Source: Phialophora verrucosa (taxonomy: Eukaryota > Ascomycota > Eurotiomycetes > Chaetothyriales > Herpotrichiellaceae). From it: a stretch of DNA of 64,000 nucleotides. The DNA lies in contig MSED01000002.1 of NCBI GenBank assembly GCA_002099365.1, positions 2,976,001 to 3,040,000 of the forward strand, given 5' to 3'. Below the pieces are notes generated by a model. That model saw only the letters and a program-made list of their open reading frames with translations. It searched no databases and was not told the origin of the DNA. Both the position numbers and the translations under genes were made by a program. Of the stretch, positions 57,968 through 64,000 are shown piece after piece (position 1 is the stretch's first letter; every line of letters starts with the position of its first letter).

Positions 57968-60740
57968 CGGGAAGAGGGGGGGAGGAGCGCAAGCTAGGGT
58001 CTGAAGGGGACGGGCTGCATGTGACTGTCATCCAGTGCGCAATCGTGGGCGGCATGTAGGCACGGTTGTATCCGCAGGGTTGCTTCACCCAGAACCGAGT
58101 ATGAGAGCAGAAGTCGCTCAGGTCGAGGTTGACGTCTAGGACGGAAAGGACTGTGAATCAGTAATTCTGCTGGCGGTTTTGGGGCACCTTTAAGCGTGGT
58201 ATGCTGGGTGCCCTGCTTGAACAAGGCAGAACAAAAATTCCTGGACCATGGAGCAAAAGTCTGGTGCCAGTGTCCGGTGGTCCTTCTGCCTCGAGGCCAG
58301 TGAGGCAGGCGCAGATTCTAAGTTAGCCATTTGGGAAGAACAACTGGGCACAGACGGTCTAACGATTGTCAGTGGCAGATGATCAGGAGACGCGCGGGTT
58401 GGCCAATGTCGGTCGCAGCTGCAAGACATGCTACGCCGCGCTGTGAGTGGCCGGTGGTGGCCATCTGCGCAGGGAATTAGAGGTACGGAGTAGGATGTCT
58501 GAGGGAAGGTTCCGTAGGGGAAGTCAGTCCGCAAAGCTGCTGATGCTGGGAACTTAGTCAACGTAGGTGTCAAGTGGTGCGGGTTCCGGTGCTGTGAGTC
58601 GCGGAGCCCACTGACCTGAAGCTGAGCCTGGAGAGGTCTGGGTCCGTTCGAAGCTGCAAACCTTCAGAGCTAGTTAGCTATGCAGCAGGCTAGACTCTGA
58701 TGAGAGCGCTGGTGGATGCACGCAGACGGTGGACGAGATCGAGGTTGATTGTCAGTGGTGGGACGAGTGGGAAGAAGCCTGCCTCCTGCAGGAAATCCAG
58801 TTCTGTTGTGGTTAGCACGGCCATGTCTTGGGTGCGTTTTGATGCAGCTGGCTTCATGCTGGCAAGATTGATCCACCATCAGTTTCCTGGCCTCGGTGTC
58901 AGTGTTCGCGTCGCTGGGCACGCCCGTCTCCTCGCCCCTGCGTCATGCCGAAGATTGAAGGTCGCCTTTCAATTTCAGGTGCATTGAGCGGGCTGAATGC
59001 TCGACGATCACCGGTGCGACGCTTGATCAGGGTGATTTTGATAGAGGAGAGTGGATGCAGGATTCCAGGCGTCCGCAAATCAGCGAACTTGCCGTCGCGG
59101 GCTCGCCAGGTCGAATGGGGACGCCGAACGGCGTGTTGGGGGCAGCCCGAACCGCCGAATCAGCGGCCAGAGCACGCCCAAGCTTCGAAGGTGCGGGTGT
59201 GACCCTTCGTCCGTCCTCGCCCTCACCCAACCATCCCAATCTCAATCACGACTGCCTCGTTGCCTACCATCCAACGGTTCCTCCCCGATAAATGGACCTT
59301 TCTGGATGCCGCAGCCTCGTCTGTTACGACTGGCGCGGAATCGACGCGACACAAACATGTGAGCGGAGAGGGGGTGAGGGCGAGGAACCAAATGCCGCAT
59401 GGCGGCATGGCGAAAGAGGACTTCTCCGATGCAACAACGACGGCTACAACTCCAGATGCTGTGCGAGCTGGTGAGCTTCCGCCATCGTGCACTCGTCTTC
59501 CGCGCGCCTCCACGCTCAGCATCCTGTGCAACGGGTGTCTCTTATATAGACACGCCGTTGTCGCTCTGACCGCCATTTGTTGTGGCCTTCGGGTATGCCA
59601 AACCACGCCAACGCAACAATGACGGAAGTTGGGCACTGCTGCAGAGCCACGTTGCGCGGTACGAGAGCTGTCCTCCTCTCACCGCGGGAGCTAAACAAAC
59701 ATTCGCCTCACTTTTAGTGAGCAGTTATATGCATTGATCCAGGCGCTAATCTCGTCATCTTAGCACTCGCTGCATCCGATCTTTGTCAGGTGCTGTTCGA
59801 TGTCCCGTTGCTACCATCTAATCGGGTCCAGTTCAGCGACCAAATCCTGCAGAAGGGTGATCGCCGGAAATTTGAGTTCGTCTTGCTGCCACTCTCGTGT
59901 CTACACGTGGCAGCACTCAGATGGGCCCATCTGACATGACCAACGAGAAACAGGAAATTGTCTTACCTCTTTCACTGACACTGACAGTCGAGGTTGAGGT
60001 TCAGGCTTTCCGTCATCAAGCCGCAACTTGGGGTTAAGTATGTATCCGCCGGATGGGATGCAAAGCAGAGACTACAAACAAAACAACCTTTGGAGGCACC
60101 AATCGTGACCATGATGAGGGCACTAAAAGGTGCACCGATTCGCGCAAGGCAGCAGTGAAGGGATCTTGAGCCTGAGATTTCCACTCGCACGACAGCTGAG
60201 CATATGAGCGGAGGTGACTATTACTCTGCGAGAGCTTCAGAAGACTCTCCCTAGTAACCGTCCAGGCAAAAGATGAGGGATTGGAGCTCAGTACAGCCTT
60301 GCTGTTGGCTTAGACTGAGAAGGGAATTCTAGCATCCGCCTGGACATAGTGCTGCGCCAGGAAGTTCTTGAAAATGGTGAAATGCATTGAGTGGACCAGG
60401 CAGCACATTGCCAGTCACTTTGAATTCAGGTGGCATATCTGCAAGGTGAGGACCATACATAACTCCGGACGCCCCTAAAGCCGGAAAGAGAACTCTTACC
60501 ACTGGGAGAAGGGGCCGAACAACCCTCGCCGTCTGAACAGCTCAATCCAATACCGGAAGCATTGAGTGCCGCGAAGGATACAGCTAGGCTCTGCCTATCT
60601 CTCTGTTTGGTGGTAGGATCACCACGACACATCTGTTTCTCCGGTCTTTCCTATTCGCCCTCTTCATCCCCACCGCCACGAAGCTAGAGAACTAGGTGCT
60701 ATGGAACTGAGGTATGTGGAATGTACTTCACAGCTGGTTG
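57968..60740. other. Intergenic region, no gene recognised
   Basis: This stretch lies upstream of the AT-hook gene. Frames of up to 137 codons lie opposite one another, and none shows a domain, signal peptide or convincing splice pattern. A TACGGAGTA motif occurs near 58484. No RNA gene or mobile element was seen. Confidence 0.5.
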
Positions 60741-60748
60741 CAAACCAT

Positions 60749-60770
60749 ATCACGTGATCAATCACGTGAT
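60749..60770. promoter_or_regulatory. Twin ATCACGTGAT palindromes (E-boxes)
   Basis: Two perfect 10-bp palindromes ATCACGTGAT lie at 60749-60758 and 60761-60770, spaced 12 bases start to start, about one helical turn. CACGTG flanked by AT/AT is the core bound by bHLH factors of the Cbf1 type. An AT-rich TATA-like run (ATATTTATATC) follows near 60943. Confidence 0.65.
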
Positions 60771-60971
60771 GGTAACGTGACAAAGGCAGGCACATGACTT
60801 CGCGAGATCTGAAGCGGTGCGCGTTTTTATCAACCCGCTCTCAAACCTTCGGTTACGTTCAATAGTTGTTCAGCTCCAAGGACTTCGTACAACTCAAGAC
60901 TACAGGGATACAAGGATATTCCATCTGAGTTGTATCAGTTTGAATATTTATATCTTTAACATCCGACAACC

Positions 60972-61132
60972 ATGACTGGCTCTATATCTGACATCGAAAG
61001 TCGCCGTGGCACAGTTCTCAGTTGGGATACATTATTGTACGTGTGCACAGCCTATAGACCCGAGAGCTGAAGTCTTGTCCCTCGTTGTTTGTCTCCACCA
61101 GAACCACCCCTCCAGTGGCACTCAAGACATGA
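60972..61132 (+). CDS. Candidate tiny spliced gene or 5' relic
   Basis: An ATG in good context (gacaaccATGACT) follows a TATA-like run and twin E-boxes. The frame reads MTGSISDIESRRGTVLSWDT and would end at 61070 unspliced. A 65-bp intron (61037-61101) with GTACGT donor, a CTGAA branch-like site and a pyrimidine-rich CCACCAG acceptor gives 31 residues ending TTPPVALKT. The stop overlaps the last 11 bases of the opposing DUF1338 gene. No family is recognised. It may be a microprotein, a transcribed remnant of a lost gene, or chance. Confidence 0.3.
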
Positions 61133-62646
61133 TAATCTCCTGAAGATTCAGCTCTCTCTCGCACTTCTTGATGCTTTGCCGCTCCAATGCGGTATATAGC
61201 TCAAACTCATCCAGGATCTTGCAACCCAACGCAGCCTCAAGCGTTTCTCTTCGTCCCGATTCAACGTTGTCTGGTGCGCTTTCCTCCCTCTGCACCGTTG
61301 AGACCGATGTAGTAGTCTTGGCATCCTCACGCACGTTTGACTTGAAAATCCCTGCGGCGGAAAATGGCAAGAAATCTTCGTACGTGATAGGCTCGTACTC
61401 GACAAGACCGAGAGTCAGGAGTTCTGTCAGGGAGACTCTCTGTGACTGGAGCTCACGAGACTTGGAGGATTCACGACCAGGAGAAGTAAGCTGGTAGCGA
61501 AAGTACACCAGGCCCTGTGCCCGGAGCTCTGACCATGAGTCGGGATAGTGCTTGGAGAAATGTTCCAGGAGAAGGGTGTCGAAACCTTTTCCAGGTGCGG
61601 CGCCGTCAGTGCTAGTGAGGCTGCTCTGTCTCGTCAGATGAAGGAGCTGATCATACAGCTTCCGGCCCTTGGGAGTGACCGCTGCCCCTCGCTGCTCGAC
61701 CTCCCCGAACCGTGCGGTGTGCGTCCCATGCACAGAGGCTCCATCCGAATCAACGAAAAGAACATGTTCCTCTAGAGCCTTGAAGCTCGTCTGGCGGAGG
61801 AGTATTGGACATTGACGAGCTGGAGGTCCTTCAATTCTGTCCTTGGCTGGCATACCTTGTCTGACCATCTCTTCCTGCACAAGATCAATGTCTAGGGTCC
61901 GCGGTGTCAAGTGATTGATGTGCGCGCTGGGGAAGCAGGCGATGTCAGCCACCATCGGATGCTCCTGCTTCAGGGCCAGATACTGTCTAATTGTTACATC
62001 CGACTTGGAATGCCACTTGAAGATTTTCAACGAGTCAGTGATTAAGTCCTCCGTATCCTGCAGTGTTACAGGCAGATTGGACTCTATTCGGTCAATTATG
62101 TCGAGTAGTCGATCGGTAAATAAGTTCCGCTTTGCGAGGATGCGCCCTGCTAGGGCCGCGATCTTAGGTGATAGCCTCTCCTTCAGTAACAATGTCGTAA
62201 ACACCCGAAATGGGTTCTTTTCCAGAGACTCTTCGGTAATCGGTCGAAAGGCAGTCGCGTGGAGGGGGAAACCGACAACCCCTAAGTCGTAGTACCCTAC
62301 AGGATGCATACCGAAGATTCCGAAGAGACGTCGAATTGTGCGTAGCTCATACTCTGTCCCGAGTCTAATGGCGCCGTGTCGTTCGAGCTCATGTCGAGTG
62401 GGAAGACACGCCCTTCCATCGGCCGAGACAACCGATCGATCAACCTGACGGACGATATCCACGAGCTTCCCGTAGAGAGGTACTTCTGATCTGTACATTT
62501 CAGACAACGCGACCACAAACCTCGTCCTGAGTTCATCCGGTTCCAGCCTGCGGCGAGAACATTAGTTATGAAGCCCTCACGCGGCGATTGACCTCTCAGC
62601 ACCATATGCAGAAGAGAAGGAGGCCAACATACTTGATTGCACTCAT
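61122..62646 (-). CDS. DUF1338 protein, HglS-type 2-oxoadipate dioxygenase/decarboxylase
   Basis: Two exons, 62646-62633 and 62547-61122, give 479 residues. The 85-bp intron 62548-62632 has a GTATGT donor, a CTAAT branch site and a GCAG acceptor; the start reads MSAI|KLEPDELRTRFVVALSEMY. The family is a non-haem metal dioxygenase that converts 2-oxoadipate to D-2-hydroxyglutarate in bacterial lysine breakdown. Visible family features are RHGAIRLGTEYELRTIRRLF (His62 and Arg66 near the metal site), HINHLTPRTLDID in the middle, and the Glu-containing RFGEVEQRGAAVTPKG (about 284-300). The final Glu/Arg-rich segment is a fungal extension. Enzyme function in fungi is inferred from the family. No lysine-pathway neighbour is present. 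Confidence 0.82.
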
Positions 62647-63345
62647 CGCCCTGGCCACGACGAGGAGTTTATCTGTTCTTCGAATGTCTTTTTCACAAGA
62701 CTGTTTGAAACAGAATAAACGGCCGATTCAGTAACGTGCACCTCAAGGCGATGATATTCCCTTGTGCAAGGCCCCCAGGATTTCTGCGAATCCGACGAAT
62801 GACTCTTCTCTCCATGCCTAGGACCATCATACACACTTGACTTTCTATAGATGCCCGGCGACGAGTCTCGCTTCCGTCGTGAGGGCTCAGACAGATGTAG
62901 CATCACAGATCCGTCATCGAGTAACAAGTCAGCGGAATGCGGCATTGCCGCCTACATCCGCGTCATTGCGCTGCGTTTTAACCTTGTCCCAGATCGAGGG
63001 AACATAATTCAATCAACTTTTTCCGGCACGAGGGGCGGTAAATTCGGGCCTCGCAGAGAAAATTAAGTCCGAGAGTCATGACCTAACGGCGAGAGGCAAA
63101 GAACGCATCTGCGGGACTTGTACTGTCCGTTTCAGAGGTCTTTGAGGTCTTCGAGTCTCCACCGTGCCTAGGGTTCAGGGGCCCGAGGCAAGTTTCCTAA
63201 TACAGCAATTATTATCTTACGCAAGACATCCAGGAACCACCACATGGTCCTGTCCAGCCCGCCTACCATCGAGGCATGTGTGGGAGGAAGAAGTATTTTT
63301 CTTGTAGGATGTTCAATCTATGTAGGTCTGTCTGACACATGCAAT
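62647..63345. promoter_or_regulatory. Intergenic space between the DUF1338 gene and the reductase gene
   Basis: Both neighbours run leftwards, so this holds the DUF1338 gene promoter and the 3' flank of the oxidoreductase gene. No gene is recognised; the 100-codon minus-strand frame at 62643-62945 shows no domain. Confidence 0.5.
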
Positions 63346-64000
63346 TTACGGCCTCAACAATAGCTTTCCTGTTGTTTTCCTGGCCACGAGATCCTGTTAA
63401 CACGGAGTCAAAATCATCAGTAATATTACACATCTCCTGCGACGGCAGAACTCACCTTATGTGCTTGAGCCACCTCCGGAAGCGGATAGACCTTGTGCAC
63501 GAAAAGCTTCATCTTGGCCGTCGTGAGCAATTCAAAAAGCTTTCCGCAGTATTCCTCGAGTTCCTCGCGAGTCTCGATATATCCAAATAGAGTTGGTCGG
63601 CAAATCTTGACACACTTGAGGGCGATGAGGCTGCAGGGAGAACCGTGTGCTCGTCAGTGGATCGTAATCATTCGTAGATGGTGGTAATGCCTTGGCCAGG
63701 AAGGAGTAGATAAAAAGGGGGACCAAAAGACTCACTGTAACGTCAATGGGGGCACGGGGCCACTGGCGTTTCCGAACCAGACGATCGTTCCCTTTCGCCT
63801 GACAGACTCTAGACTGCCTTCCCAGGTGTCTTTCGCGACGGAATCATACACGACATCAACACCACGGCCGCCGGTAAGGTCTTTGACCTTTGAGACCCAG
63901 CCCTTGCCCTCTTCACTGCGATAGTCGATGACATAGTCTGCTCCGAGGCTCTTTACCAGCGCCACCTTTTCAGGACCTCCTGCGGTGGCGATCACTTTAG
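63346..64000 (-). CDS. NADPH:quinone oxidoreductase (zeta-crystallin type MDR), 5' end outside the window
   Basis: Three exons are visible: 64000-63736, 63630-63456 and 63393-63346. Introns of 105 and 62 bp have GTGAGT donors and CAG acceptors with matching phases. The part seen covers the end of the Rossmann domain and the C-terminus: VIATAGGPEKVALVKSLGAD-type text with YVIDYR, GGRGVDVVYDSVAKDTWEGS, then IALKCVKICRPTLFGYI, KVYPLPEVAQAHK and the end KTTGKLLLRP. This pattern is that of quinone oxidoreductases of the medium-chain reductase superfamily, which lack the structural zinc lobe and use NADPH to reduce quinones one electron at a time. The N-terminal domain and start codon are beyond the right edge. 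Confidence 0.88.

Noticed and set aside
1..64000. tRNA genes, CRISPR arrays, transposons, RIP-like decay
   Set aside because: I looked for tRNA B-box words, regularly spaced repeats, reverse transcriptase or transposase motifs and strong AT-rich C-to-T decay, and saw none convincing by eye.

Overview
The window is nuclear DNA of a filamentous ascomycete (Pezizomycotina). Genes carry short introns with GTRNGT donors, CTRAY branch sites and YAG acceptors, and the protein families are fungal (VPS10, PEX6, TMA22, Kre9/Knh1-like, ferrichrome synthetase). The style of the proteins and the wide intergenic spaces suggest Eurotiomycetes, perhaps a black yeast (Chaetothyriales), but the order is an inference. 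I support 14 protein genes, two of them cut by the window edges, plus two weak candidate small genes. No tRNA, rRNA, transposon or CRISPR array was seen.

Layout. 0-5.3 kb: the start of an unknown gene leaving the left edge, an ELMO/CED-12 family gene and TMA22. 5.3-22 kb: gene-poor DNA holding a Reg1-like phosphatase-1 regulator, a GPI-anchored Kre9/Knh1-like wall protein and a conserved Ser-rich protein of unknown role. 22.6-27.1 kb: the sorting receptor VPS10. 29.1-30.5 kb: a four-exon cupin-fold protein with a hydrophobic tail. 31.4-48.7 kb: the centrepiece, a 4,883-residue ferrichrome-type NRPS and an L-ornithine N5-monooxygenase (SidA), transcribed away from each other over a 1.04-kb shared promoter. 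49.5-54.1 kb: PEX6. 57-58 kb: an AT-hook protein. 61.1-62.6 kb: a DUF1338 (HglS-type 2-oxoadipate dioxygenase/decarboxylase) gene. Right edge: a quinone oxidoreductase entering from outside the window.

How the parts work together. SidA makes N5-hydroxyornithine. An acetylase not present here would give N5-acetyl-hydroxyornithine, and the NRPS would join three of these with small amino acids into a cyclic ferrichrome or ferricrocin for intracellular iron storage. The shared promoter has a perfect 17-bp palindrome that reads as the ATCWGATAA iron-GATA (SreA-type) site on both strands, so one repressor could switch both genes off when iron is plentiful. The other genes are mainly housekeeping.

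Most unusual observations: the palindromic GATA site; an exact 41-bp piece of the NRPS coding sequence lying 5.5 kb away upstream of the cupin gene; a promoter-like stretch at 60.7-61.1 kb with twin ATCACGTGAT palindromes leading only to a tiny spliced reading frame; and several kilobase-scale stretches without recognisable genes. Gene models with introns were built by eye from splice signals and protein continuity.
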